NCBI RefSeq assembly: GCF_003148385.1
Contig: NZ_CP029463.1
Coordinates: forward strand, 186,001 to 250,000
From: Flavobacterium sediminis
GTDB lineage: Bacteria; Bacteroidota; Bacteroidia; Flavobacteriales; Flavobacteriaceae
Reading direction: 5' to 3'
Length of the DNA stretch: 64,000 nt
Under the pieces are notes generated by a model. It was not told the origin of the DNA, ran no database searches, and saw only the letters and a list, made by a program, of their open reading frames with translations. A program made the translations under genes and the position numbers. Positions 35,874 through 44,721 of this stretch are shown one piece after another; within the stretch, counting starts at the first letter, position 1, and each line of letters opens with the position of its first letter.

Positions 35874-36503
35874 CTACTGCTTTATTAAAGTATAATCACC
35901 AAAAGGAATCGAAAAATAATCTGCTGTTGACGGTGTTCCGTCTTCTTTATAACCACAGGCAACTGTTTCGAACCTGAACTGTACTTTTAATTTTTGTACC
36001 CCTCCTTCAACGACTACACGCATTGCCCACATACCTTCCAAGCAATCATCATCATTAGCCGGCTCTGTGAAAGACATTTTCAAACGCTTTTCGTTAGCGC
36101 TGCACTCATCGCATACCGGATAGCTAGCCTTCCACATTTGACCTATTGACCACATATTATAATTATAAGGGCTTGTATAGTTAATATTCAAATTACTTAA
36201 AGTATTTGCCTTTTCAACTCCATTTTCTATATACTGGAATTCACCTACTAAATAATCTGCATAATAAGAATTCCTCTTAAACATCATCTCTTTCTTAAAA
36301 AAAGTTACCTTTAATATCGTATCTCCTTCCGTATACATCCAGGTTCCGACAAACTGATCTAAATAATTATCGACATCTTTATAATAAGCTCCTTGAAGTT
36401 CACCAAATTCAATAGTGTCATCAAATAAACCTAATACCGGATTCTGTGCTTTACAATGTGTAAAAGCAAGGCTCAATAGTAATACATACAATATTTTTTT
36501 CAT
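35874..36503 (-). CDS. DUF6705-like exported protein, copy B
   Basis: 209 aa paralogue of the 35044-35673 product with the same signal peptide and C-terminal half. It begins 12 bases after the stop of the JAMM-motif lipoprotein gene on the same strand, so the two are likely co-transcribed. The difference between the copies is clustered in two surface-like segments and is not spread evenly, which would suit diversification of a binding surface. That is inference from the alignment by eye. Confidence 0.75.
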   Translation of the reverse strand: MKKILYVLLLSLAFTHCKAQNPVLGLFDDTIEFGELQGAYYKDVDNYLDQFVGTWMYTEGDTILKVTFFKKEMMFKRNSYYADYLVGEFQYIENGVEKANTLSNLNINYTSPYNYNMWSIGQMWKASYPVCDECSANEKRLKMSFTEPANDDDCLEGMWAMRVVVEGGVQKLKVQFRFETVACGYKEDGTPSTADYFSIPFGDYTLIKQ

Positions 36504-36515
36504 AATCGTTAGTTT

Positions 36516-38081
36516 TTATTCGTTACAAGGGGTTGTTGTTACCGGGTTATAAAAAGTGGCAGGATCTTCGTTCAGCGTCAGCTCACTCCACTGGGTTTTG
36601 TCCGGACTCAGTTCATACAAGCCCATTCCCATGTCATATTTTTTCATCAAAGATAGAAAGGTTTTTTCCAGATCTACCGAACCGGCACTACTACCATTCA
36701 TCTTTGCATATTTCTTTTCAAGTTCTTCAAAGAAATTATCATACCCATTAGTTATAAAAACACTGAATTTTATCCAGTCTTTAATCTTAATGGCATAGGT
36801 TCCGTGCACACAGGTTAAGGTTAAAAAATATACATAATAATCCTGTCGTCTTTTAGGACTCTTGTTGTGCTTTTTTGCCACCTTAAAAAGCCATTTGACA
36901 TCACCGTGCGAAAACATGGGTACAATACCGGTAGAAGGAGTAGGGTGTGTATGATAAGCACCGTAATAGTCTCCTCCGGTGTAGTCTTCCATTTTAATTC
37001 TGTTAGGGTCTTTAGGGTCACTTTGAATCACCTGAGGAGCAGCCGTTACAGTAGAATTCGGAAATGTTTTAATGGCATATCCCCACTCTTTGGTATCGCT
37101 TACATAAGTGTCAAGATTGTTTAGAGCCTGCAATGTTTGGGGATTATCTATTAATTTTTTTAATTCACTACAAGGTGTTATTAACTCTTCCGCCGGCTCT
37201 GTTGCCGGGCTAGATATGATATCACTGTCGCCGCAACCTTTGCAGGTATCGCCTATATCTGTACTGTTGCCACTATCAGAACTACTTCCTGTTGTGCTTG
37301 TACCTCCGGCACTGCCGCCTACGCCACCCGAGGTCTCTACTCCGGTTGTGGTGGTGGTGCTTCCACCGCTGCCATCTGTTCCGTCATCGTAGTAATTCCA
37401 GGTACATTCGTTAGAGACCAATACCCATTCTTCCGTGTAGAGTTCGCCACCTGTGTTGTCACCCTGGTGCGCCGGTACGACTTCCAATGACCATATTTCT
37501 ACACAACTGTATTCCAGCACCATTTTGTTTAACTCGCCGCTGTCGAAGACAGAGGTGTCAAAATCTATCGGATAATAACGGGTCGTTGTGTTGTTCAGCG
37601 TTGTTTGAGACACAGCATTGTATTCGTCCTTTGAAAAACCGTATTCCACAATATACGCATCGTAACTCCCGTCGGAACGTGACGATAGCAAGAGATTTTC
37701 CAAATGGGAAGTGACCAAACTATCACGCGTGAGCGGAAAGTTATAGGAATGTTTCCCCGTTGTGGTATCTTCCACGTATTTCACATAAGCGGTGTTTACG
37801 GAAAAGCCGTAGGTTGAATTGTAAAGGATTCGGGAAGTACCTATCGGTGTTCCCGTTCCGGTGGCTTGTGCTTTGGTTTGCCCTGCAATCTTTTGTAATT
37901 CGTCCATAACCTTAGCATTGGACCGGATCTGTTCACTGTTCAGAACCCGAATGTCAAAGCGGGAGGTTGTTAACTTATTGTTTAGCGTTGCTTCCGGGTA
38001 GTCTTTTTCGCAGTTGGTTAAAAGCAGCACTAAGAGCCCCGATAAACCTAAGAGCAGCCTTTTCTTTCGTTTTAATTTCAT
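36516..38081 (-). CDS. Lipoprotein with a JAMM/MPN-type metalloprotease motif
   Basis: 521 aa. A basic signal peptide with lipobox LLTNC (Cys24) is followed by an unrecognised domain (about 30-230), a Ser/Thr/Gly low-complexity linker (about 233-275, poly-Thr and Gly-Ser), a short cysteine cluster (CKGCGD, 280-285) and a C-terminal domain. In that domain Glu332, HTHP (His377, His379), then ten residues and SHGD (Ser391, Asp394) match the JAMM signature E..HxHP..SxxD. JAMM proteins are isopeptidases or peptidases, and secreted ones occur in polymorphic toxins. Whether this one is active is unknown. It is followed by the duplicated DUF6705-like genes. Confidence 0.7.
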   Translation of the reverse strand: MKLKRKKRLLLGLSGLLVLLLTNCEKDYPEATLNNKLTTSRFDIRVLNSEQIRSNAKVMDELQKIAGQTKAQATGTGTPIGTSRILYNSTYGFSVNTAYVKYVEDTTTGKHSYNFPLTRDSLVTSHLENLLLSSRSDGSYDAYIVEYGFSKDEYNAVSQTTLNNTTTRYYPIDFDTSVFDSGELNKMVLEYSCVEIWSLEVVPAHQGDNTGGELYTEEWVLVSNECTWNYYDDGTDGSGGSTTTTTGVETSGGVGGSAGGTSTTGSSSDSGNSTDIGDTCKGCGDSDIISSPATEPAEELITPCSELKKLIDNPQTLQALNNLDTYVSDTKEWGYAIKTFPNSTVTAAPQVIQSDPKDPNRIKMEDYTGGDYYGAYHTHPTPSTGIVPMFSHGDVKWLFKVAKKHNKSPKRRQDYYVYFLTLTCVHGTYAIKIKDWIKFSVFITNGYDNFFEELEKKYAKMNGSSAGSVDLEKTFLSLMKKYDMGMGLYELSPDKTQWSELTLNEDPATFYNPVTTTPCNE

Positions 38082-38251
38082 TTAATAAACATTATAACCT
38101 TTTCTTTTTTCAATACGACGGCTGAAAAGGGTTTATGATCCGTTTCGGGACAATTAATACCTCTACACTGTACTTTTTTACGGTACAGGAAGAAGAACAA
38201 AATGTTGATAGGGGAATCGGGATCAAATGTATAGCATTGTCCTTATAACTC

Positions 38252-38281
38252 GGATACAGAAAAAATGTATATTTTGTTAAA
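38252..38281. repeat. 30-base direct repeat, first copy
   Basis: Identical to 38424-38453. Both follow an AACT[C/T] stretch. Role unknown; possibly a remnant of a local duplication or a regulator site. Confidence 0.7.
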
Positions 38282-38319
38282 ATTTCATATTTTATCCTCA
38301 TGAGATACAAAAAATCCAC

Positions 38320-38352
38320 AAAAACAAAAAGTCCCGAAAGGATTTCGGGACT
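38320..38352 (-). terminator. Terminator downstream of the TrmH gene
   Basis: AGTCCCGAAA / TTTCGGGACT ten-base stem with a three-base loop. On the minus strand it is followed by TTTTTGTTTTT. Confidence 0.8.
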
Positions 38353-38392
38353 AAATGTTCTTGATAAGAAATAAAATTACTGCTATTAACCG

Positions 38393-38419
38393 TAACAAAT
38401 ATAGCGCCTATATTTGTTA
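38393..38419. promoter_or_regulatory. 12-base palindrome containing two divergent -7 elements
   Basis: TAACAAATATAG-CGC-CTATATTTGTTA. Each arm contains a TATATTTG reading outward (38409-38416 plus strand, 38403-38396 minus strand). It looks like an operator covering a divergent promoter, but no gene start follows closely on either side. Confidence 0.45.
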
Positions 38420-38423
38420 ACTT

Positions 38424-38453
38424 GGATACAGAAAAAATGTATATTTTGTTAAA
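38424..38453. repeat. 30-base direct repeat, second copy
   Basis: Second copy of the 38252-38281 repeat, five bases to the right of the palindrome. Confidence 0.7.
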
Positions 38454-38520
38454 GTTTTAAAAAAGTAATTTTTTTAAATAGATTTATGCTTTAAGTTTTT
38501 TTGCTATAAATGATAAACTA

Positions 38521-39186
38521 TTACCCTTGTTCATCCTCATAAAACTTTTTCTCTATAAAATCGATATCGCGAATAGATTTACGTGTCCAATCGAGTTGTT
38601 TCTCAAAAAGTTCTTCTTCTGTTAATCTCCAGTCGATTGCGGAACGTCGTAAGCGAGCTGTTATATCCTGAATAATGATCGCTGCCGAAACTGAGATGTT
38701 TAAACTCTCCGTAAAACCAACCATAGGGATTTTCAAATAACCGTCTGCTTGTTCTAAAACCTCTTCTGACAAACCTAATTTTTCGGTTCCGAAGAAAATA
38801 GCGGAAGGTTTACTGATATCGAAATCCTGTAGCAAACAAGAATCGTTATGAGGAGTAGTTGCAATAATTTGATAGCCCTTGCTTCGCAAATCGTCCATGC
38901 AGTTCTGAATGGAAGCAAAGCGATTGACATCAACCCATTTTTGGGCTCCCATTGCAATTTCTTTATCGATCCGCTTACCGAAACGTTGCTCTACGACATT
39001 CAGTTCCTGTATTCCGAAAACCTCACAACTACGCATTACTGCACTGGTATTGTGCAATTGATACACATCTTCAATGGCTATTGTAAAGTGTTTGGTCCGG
39101 TTCTCTAAAACTTTTTTAAACCCTTCTTTTCTGTTTTCTGTAATGAATCCTTCTAAATAAGCTAATAGGTCTTTCTGATCTTTCAT
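38521..39186 (-). CDS. TrmH-family RNA 2'-O-methyltransferase
   Basis: 221 aa SPOUT methyltransferase. Typical SpoU/TrmH motifs are YQLHNTSAVMRSCEVFGIQEL near the N-terminus, FFGTEKLGLSEEVLEQAD in the middle and VGFTESLNISVSAAIIIQDI, which forms the trefoil-knot SAM site. The length and the charged C-terminal extension fit TrmH (tRNA Gm18 methyltransferase). A -7 element TATTTTTG (39198-39191) lies five bases before the start codon, implying a leaderless or near-leaderless mRNA. It is transcribed away from the TonB receptor block and ends at 38320-38352. Confidence 0.9.
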   Translation of the reverse strand: MKDQKDLLAYLEGFITENRKEGFKKVLENRTKHFTIAIEDVYQLHNTSAVMRSCEVFGIQELNVVEQRFGKRIDKEIAMGAQKWVDVNRFASIQNCMDDLRSKGYQIIATTPHNDSCLLQDFDISKPSAIFFGTEKLGLSEEVLEQADGYLKIPMVGFTESLNISVSAAIIIQDITARLRRSAIDWRLTEEELFEKQLDWTRKSIRDIDFIEKKFYEDEQG

Positions 39187-39190
39187 AGAC

Positions 39191-39198
39191 CAAAAATA
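39191..39198 (-). promoter_or_regulatory. -7 element of the TrmH gene
   Basis: TATTTTTG on the minus strand, immediately before the ATG. It predicts a start of transcription at or near the start codon. Confidence 0.4.
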
Positions 39199-39215
39199 AA
39201 AAACCTATTTAAGAA

Positions 39216-41437
39216 TTAAAAACTATAGGTCAATTTCAACTTAGCAAAAAACGGAGTTCCTGGTGTAAAATGTATCTCTTCTACACTTTCTGTTTCATTT
39301 TGCAATCTCGATTCCGTTAGAAATTGGGTTTCGTTCCAATCGGTATCAAACAAATTCTGGATATTTAATCCTAACTGTAAATTTTTACTGAAATCATAGC
39401 TTACATTAAAATCAGTCACAAAATAGCCTTCCGCAACTATTGAATTGTCTTCGTTAGCCGGACGGTCACCCATATAACGGAATTGCAATCCCGAAGTAAA
39501 ACCTTTATAAGCTCTCAAACCGATTCTGCCAACAGAAGTAAACTCCGGTGCCAAGGGAATATAATTGTGTCCGCTAGGCTCTTCCGTACTTCTGGCATAA
39601 GCATAATTAGCATCCCAATCTAAAAAGAGATAATTCCCGATCTGATAACGAACACTCAGATCAACTCCGGATCGTTTTGATTTTCCGGAAGGCTCTACAA
39701 TTCCGGCATCCCCTACATAAACAAATTCCTGATTGGAAAACAAAGTCCATAAAGCGGTATTGACAATCAAATTTTTGACCGGTTTTAAAATAACCCCGAT
39801 ATCCGTCCCGTAAACCGTTGGTAAAATATCTTTATTTTGTTGTAATACTACCCGGGTATCATTAGAATGAAAACCTAACCCGGATTTAATAAAGTATACT
39901 ACTTTTTCATTTTGCATGTAACTGATGTTCAGTTTAGGCAATACTTTAAAGGCATCATTTGATAAATTACTATAACTCGACACTAATTTATCTTCGTAAT
40001 TAAACTTAAAATACTCCAACCGAACTGCAGGGTTGATCGTAAATTTGGCAAATTGAAAATCAGCGGTATAGTATCCGAAAAAATCAGATTCCTCTATATC
40101 GCCTAATTGAATAGCATTCAAAAGGGTATAACGGTTTACCGTATGAGAAAGTTCGCTATTAGTCACAGAATTAACCTTTACTCCTATTCCGGCTCTGGTT
40201 TTTAATTTAAAGGTATTGAACGATTTCAAATGATTGTATTCCGAATGAAAGCCATACAACATCCTATCCTCTTTTTGCTTGATCTGATCTCCGTTAACAG
40301 GATCCTCCAGAAAGAATGTAAAATTAGAAAAGAGCGTAAAATCGTAATGCGTCACATAGGCTTTTGCATGTACAAAACTATTTTCATCAATGATCTTGTC
40401 AACTCCTAAAGCCAGATTAAATCGGGACGTAAAACCTCCTTCCGTATCATCTACCGAACCGAAACGGGAAATAGCTCCGCTTTCGACCAGTCGCATCGGA
40501 ATTTGTCCGGAAGCATCCCATTTGCTTTTAAAATAAGATGCCAGTACATCGATCTTGGTCTGCGAATTCAATACGGTATTGTATTTTCCGAAAATATTAA
40601 AGCGGTTGAAATTTTGCGGAGAATCAAACGGACCGTCTGTCATAATATATTCCGTAGCCAGATAAGCATTGGTCTGTTTTTGTTTATCGTCTAAAACGTC
40701 AAACATCCCCAAAGTCCGTAATGTATTGAATTGTCCGACTTCCATTGAAATTCTGCTCTTATCCAGTCTCTCTTTCGTTTCAAAATTGACATAGCCTGCT
40801 GTAGCAAAATTCCCCTGAGCTGCTTCATACGGCCCCTTTCCGAAATCTATATCCTCAATAGTTTCGGGGATTACAAAATGTAAATCAGAGTATCCCTGTC
40901 CATGTGCATGAGAAACCATGTTAACCGGAATGCCGTCTACACTGATCGCTACGTCAGTTCCGTGATCCACGTCATAACCTCGTAAAAACAACTGTTCTGC
41001 TTTTCCGCCTCCGGCATGCTGTCCAATGAATAAGCCGGGGACTTTGCGCAATACTTCCTGAGAAGAATTTACCGGATTTGTTGTCAGATCGATCTTAGTG
41101 AGATTAGAATTGATATCAATATCTGGCATTAATATAATTTCCGATAAGTTAAATACATCTTCTTCAATTGTAACAGTAATATTTTCTTCTAATGATCTTA
41201 TGCTAAAAGAAACACTCTTAAAGCCTAATTTGCTAAATTTTAAAGTATCCCGACATTTGCTTTCATTAAGCTGAATTTTCCCAATTCATTCGTATGTGAA
41301 TGCTCTTCTGAACTCAAATTATAAACATATACATCTGCTACCGATAAACTAAAAACATCCACCACAATTCCTTTGAAATTTTGTCCGAAACTGAAGACCG
41401 AAAGCAACGAAATCAGAAATAAAAATGCTCTTTTCAT
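39216..41437 (-). pseudogene. TonB-dependent receptor, split by one frameshift
   Basis: Together 41437-41240 (signal peptide MKRAFLFLISLLSVFSFGQ and the start of a CarboxypepD_reg-like domain) and the frame ending at 39216 give a receptor of about 740 aa. The first frame ends at VGIL. Adding one G at the G run 41249-41251 continues it as VGDTLKFSKLGFKSVSFSIR into the downstream frame, which then has the plug (VLRKVPGLFIGQHAGGGKAEQLFLRGYDVDHGTDVAISVDG) and a 22-strand barrel ending in KLKLTYSF. The single homopolymer loss may be a sequencing error. The HGTDV plug and HAHGQG loop are histidine-containing. The substrate is unknown. It probably shares an operon with the TPR gene 11 bases upstream. 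Confidence 0.88.
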
Positions 41438-41448
41438 TGAAGTATTTA

Positions 41449-42759
41449 CTAAAGGGTTTTAAGTTTTTTTTCAATATTCGGACCTAATTCAAATATACTT
41501 GTTACCAAGTCACTAATATTAGAATTCTCACTGGTTAATTTATTATTTGCTTTCAGGATCAACTCGTTATGATACAAGACTAACGGCTCATGTGTTTTGT
41601 TAATTGTATATTCAGTAGCTATTTCATAAGCTTTTTTAAATTCTCCCATGTTATAGTAAGTCCAAGCCAATAAATCATAGGATTCCGGTGTAGGTCGGTT
41701 ATCAATTTCACGTTTTGCGATCTTTAACGCTTTAAGCTCTTTACCCGGAGTTTCTGCATATAACAAGACATTATATTTGTTGTACATATCTCCATAATAA
41801 TTTTTATCTAAAGTATAAAAATATTCATTCAAGGCTAACTTTTTTTTAGTAAAATTATCCGAAAATTCACTCATATCTGCTTTTAAAAGATATAAATCCG
41901 GAACTGTATGCTGTGTTTCAATATAATTGATAATCTCTGATGCTTTTTCGATATCGTGTTCATGCGAATATGCGATCCAAGCTATACCTTTTAAAGCATA
42001 AATATTATTATTGTCTGCTTTCAAGGTTTTTAAATAGTATTGGTAAGCATCTCGGATTCTTCCGTTATGTCCATAAAAATCGGCAATATTAGAATAAATC
42101 CAGACTTTTAGTCCTTGATTTCCTGATTTCTCTGCAATTTTCATAGCCTTTTCCATCAGTCGTATTGCATTATCAAGATCTCCGACATAGTCGTTCCATT
42201 TGGCCAAACGTATTAAATAATCAAAATCATTAAAGTTCTTATTTTCATCCAATATTTTTTCAGCCGCTTCATAATTGCCAAGTTCCATATTAACATCAAA
42301 AAGCATTTTCTGAGTTGCTTTTTTATTTTCTCCTACTGCATAAGCTTTCTCCAGATGTGTTAACGCTTCCCTGAAACGATGTTGTGAAATGTAATTTTTT
42401 GCAATGGAGCGGTGAATCCCTGAATGATCTCCGTTCACTCTTGCATTGCAATCTAAAAGCAACTCTTCAGCCTGATAAAGATTCCGGATATTTCCTGTCA
42501 TCTCAAATAACTGCGAGTATAAACCTGACAATTCTATCAGATAAGGATACTGGTTAGGTGCTAGATTATACTTTTCTTGCCAAAAATGAAGCTCCTTATT
42601 TATATTCTCTATTTCCTCATTTTCTTTAATCTGAATATACTTTTGATAGTCAGACTTATAGACAACGATTTCTTTTTCATTACCTGATTTTGAATTACAG
42701 CTCAAAAAGAGAGTATAAACTAATAGCATCATAATTAGTTGTAGTTTATTTTTTCTCAT
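41449..42759 (-). CDS. TPR-repeat lipoprotein
   Basis: 436 aa. The signal peptide ends at FLSCNSKSG (Cys21). From about 65 to 420 there are repeated helix pairs with TPR signatures (AEELLLDCNARV, ALTHLEKAYAVGENK, AIRLMEKAMKIAEKSG, AYQYYLKTLKADNNNIYALKGIAWIAY). TPR lipoproteins usually act as scaffolds at the periplasmic face. It lies between the DUF4331 pair and the TonB receptor in the same direction, which suggests an uptake system for an unknown ligand. The operon may answer to the divergent ECF sigma factor. Confidence 0.85.
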   Translation of the reverse strand: MRKNKLQLIMMLLVYTLFLSCNSKSGNEKEIVVYKSDYQKYIQIKENEEIENINKELHFWQEKYNLAPNQYPYLIELSGLYSQLFEMTGNIRNLYQAEELLLDCNARVNGDHSGIHRSIAKNYISQHRFREALTHLEKAYAVGENKKATQKMLFDVNMELGNYEAAEKILDENKNFNDFDYLIRLAKWNDYVGDLDNAIRLMEKAMKIAEKSGNQGLKVWIYSNIADFYGHNGRIRDAYQYYLKTLKADNNNIYALKGIAWIAYSHEHDIEKASEIINYIETQHTVPDLYLLKADMSEFSDNFTKKKLALNEYFYTLDKNYYGDMYNKYNVLLYAETPGKELKALKIAKREIDNRPTPESYDLLAWTYYNMGEFKKAYEIATEYTINKTHEPLVLYHNELILKANNKLTSENSNISDLVTSIFELGPNIEKKLKTL

Positions 42760-42858
42760 AACATCATTCTTGTTTTTGATTGGTTCCTTAATAATTTGGA
42801 AACAAAGAGCATCTTTAAGATGCTCCTTATTTCACAGGTTAAGCAGTAAATCTATGTT

Positions 42859-43409
42859 CTACCAAGGAGAAGCCAGATAGGGAAATGAAGTCAAAAACGG
42901 TTTATCGTTAGCATTTACATTATCTGAAGTTAATCCTCCGTTGGCTGTTCCGTCAGGTCCCCCGAATATCAGCAACAACTCTACATCAATAACATCATCC
43001 GTTAAGGCTCTTCCTGTAAGAACATTCGTTCCGTCAAAAAAGGTAGTTGTCCCTGTCGTAGATACATTTAAAACATCGGTTGCCAAGACTGTTGTAAAAG
43101 TCGCAGCATCCAGTCCTAATGCATTTGTTGTATATCCGGGATTCAAAGCCATTAATTTCGTTTGAAAAGCAGATTGAAAACTAGCTTCCATCATAGATGG
43201 TACTGTTGTATTAAAATTATCTTTATTCTCTGAACTCACAAAAACCGTATTTATAGCCGGACGCCCCATTTGGTCCTGTTGAACATAAGTCCCAGAAAAA
43301 TCCGGGCATTATTATTCATCATATCATTCGAATCATCATCACTACAACTTGTACTTAATAAGGCTATCATTAAAGTTACTAACAACGTTTTATATTGGAT
43401 TGCTTTCAT
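42859..43409 (-). pseudogene. DUF4331 family lipoprotein (C-terminal half), frameshifted
   Basis: About 183 aa when repaired. It begins at ATG 43409 (MKAIQYKTLLVTLMIALLSTSC, lipobox Cys22). The frame breaks after NNNAR. Adding one base in the G run (C run 43302-43303 on the plus strand) continues as DFSGTYVQQDQMGRPAINTV into the downstream frame, which ends with RALTDDVIDVELLLIFGG and FPYLASPW. These are the C-terminal hallmarks of DUF4331 proteins. The loss is a single homopolymer base, so sequencing error is possible. It complements the neighbouring N-terminal-half gene. Confidence 0.85.
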
Positions 43410-43432
43410 AATTTTTACTTTAAAATTTTTAA

Positions 43433-44080
43433 TTATTTTCTTTTGGTTTCTACCCATGTATTCAGTGTTCCTGAACCTCCTAACATTGCCTTAGGGACTT
43501 CAATTACAATTGACATTACATTTGTTCCGGCAAACGTATCACTACCCGGATTATTAAAACTTGAAGCATTACCTGCTATGATCTCTGAATATTGTCCGAA
43601 ATCAAAAAAGAACGGATCATCTCTAGGACCAGCAAAAAAACTGGCTCCTGCGGCTGTTCCTATTTTTGCTACTTCACCATATTCTGTAATTTCCACATTC
43701 CCTAAGGCTGCTGCTGTTTTTACATTACTTGATGTTCCCGAAGTTCCTGATGCCACCGGTCCGAAAAAATACATTTTCCCGTTTCTGGGTAATGCCTGAA
43801 TAACTAAATCTTCAATATTGTCACCATTGTTATCAATATTGAACTCTACCATAACATTTTCATCAAATGAGGCACTTGAAGTAGCAGTAGGTGATAATAA
43901 TCCCTGAACATTAGCTACAAACACTAAATTATTTGTATTTGCCCCCTGAAAAGAATAAAAATCCGTGATATCAGACGTCCCTCCCTGTACTGCAGGTGCG
44001 TCAATATGATCGGCTGCTACTAAAATTAAACCTATCATTCCCAAGAATAATAGCCCTAAAGGTAATTTTGTTTTTTTCAT
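43433..44080 (-). CDS. DUF4331 family secreted protein (N-terminal half)
   Basis: 215 aa. A signal peptide (MKKTKLPLGLLFLGMIGLILVAA) is followed directly by DHIDAPAV and SDITDFYSFQGANTNNLVFVANVQGL, the N-terminal hallmarks of DUF4331. The chain ends at TLNTWVETKRK, where longer DUF4331 proteins continue into the RMGRPAINT half. That half is encoded by the next gene with its own export signal. Function of the family is unknown. It is divergent from an ECF sigma gene 110 bases away and likely leads the operon DUF4331-DUF4331-TPR-TonB receptor. Confidence 0.88.
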   Translation of the reverse strand: MKKTKLPLGLLFLGMIGLILVAADHIDAPAVQGGTSDITDFYSFQGANTNNLVFVANVQGLLSPTATSSASFDENVMVEFNIDNNGDNIEDLVIQALPRNGKMYFFGPVASGTSGTSSNVKTAAALGNVEITEYGEVAKIGTAAGASFFAGPRDDPFFFDFGQYSEIIAGNASSFNNPGSDTFAGTNVMSIVIEVPKAMLGGSGTLNTWVETKRK

Positions 44081-44190
44081 CTTAAATAGTTTTTAATATT
44101 GTTATATTACCATTTACGGGAAATATTGAATCTTGGTTTTAAAAAAATGAAAAAAAAAAAAATTCTTACTTTAGCATTAATATAAAAACT

Positions 44191-44721
44191 ATGGAAGAAA
44201 AACTTTTAGTTGCAGCTTTGTCTAAAAAAGACAACCATTCTTTTACTTTGTTATATGATAATTATTCTAAGAATCTTTACGGCGTAATCTTCAACTTGAT
44301 CAGGAACCGGGAAGAAGCTGAGGATATTCTTCAAGAAGTCTTTGTAAAGATCTGGAACAACATTGATACGTATAATAACTCGAAAGGACGATTGTATACT
44401 TGGATGTTAAATATTACCCGAAATACTACCATTGACAAATTGCGATCCAAAAACTTTAACAACAACTTAAGAAACTCCTCTGTCGATAACTTCGTATATA
44501 TGCTTGAAGACAACTCTAAGACAATTAACAAAATAGATGCTATAGGAGTAAAAAAGTTTATTCAAAAATTAAAACCTAAATGTATACAGTTAATAGAATT
44601 GTTATTTTTCAGAGCATATACTCAACAAGAAGCTTCTGAAGAATTAGAGATCCCCTTAGGAACGGTAAAGACTCAAAATAGAAATTGCATGAATGAATTA
44701 AGAATGATGATCAATGAATAG
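44191..44721 (+). CDS. ECF-family RNA polymerase sigma factor
   Basis: 176 aa. It has the sigma-2 region (FTLLYDNYSKNLYGVIFNLIRNREEAEDILQEVFVKIWNNIDTYNNSKGRLYTWMLNITRNTTIDKLRS) and the sigma-4 helix-turn-helix (FFRAYTQQEASEELEIPLGTVKTQNRNCMNELR). There is no sigma-3 domain, which is typical of ECF factors. The next gene overlaps it by 8 bases and encodes its likely anti-sigma factor. The divergent DUF4331/TPR/TonB receptor genes are the likely target. Confidence 0.95.
   Translation: MEEKLLVAALSKKDNHSFTLLYDNYSKNLYGVIFNLIRNREEAEDILQEVFVKIWNNIDTYNNSKGRLYTWMLNITRNTTIDKLRSKNFNNNLRNSSVDNFVYMLEDNSKTINKIDAIGVKKFIQKLKPKCIQLIELLFFRAYTQQEASEELEIPLGTVKTQNRNCMNELRMMINE

Larger units (their letters stand above)
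34907..36577. repeat. Tandem duplication (about 835-base units) of a lipoprotein locus
   Basis: Unit A (about 34907-35743) and unit B (about 35742-36577) are nearly identical over long stretches. Each contains the TTCAAC..GTTGAA hairpin (unit B has it at the shared border), a terminator, a 209-codon gene and its upstream region. Unit B runs into the 3' end of the 521-codon gene. Unit A carries only a short copy of that 3' end (35690-35743), now out of frame after a one-base loss, showing that the break fell inside the larger gene. Confidence 0.9.
38082..38520. other. Intergenic region with two copies of a 30-base repeat and a palindrome
   Basis: No supportable gene. An open frame at 38110-38319 on the minus strand lacks coding character. 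It holds direct repeats GGATACAG...TTGTTAAA (38252-38281 and 38424-38453), a minus-strand terminator (38320-38352) and a 12-base perfect palindrome (38393-38419). Confidence 0.6.

Noticed and set aside
38110-38319. 69-codon open frame on the minus strand
   Set aside because: No domain, no promoter or clear coding pattern, and it overlaps one of the 30-base repeats.
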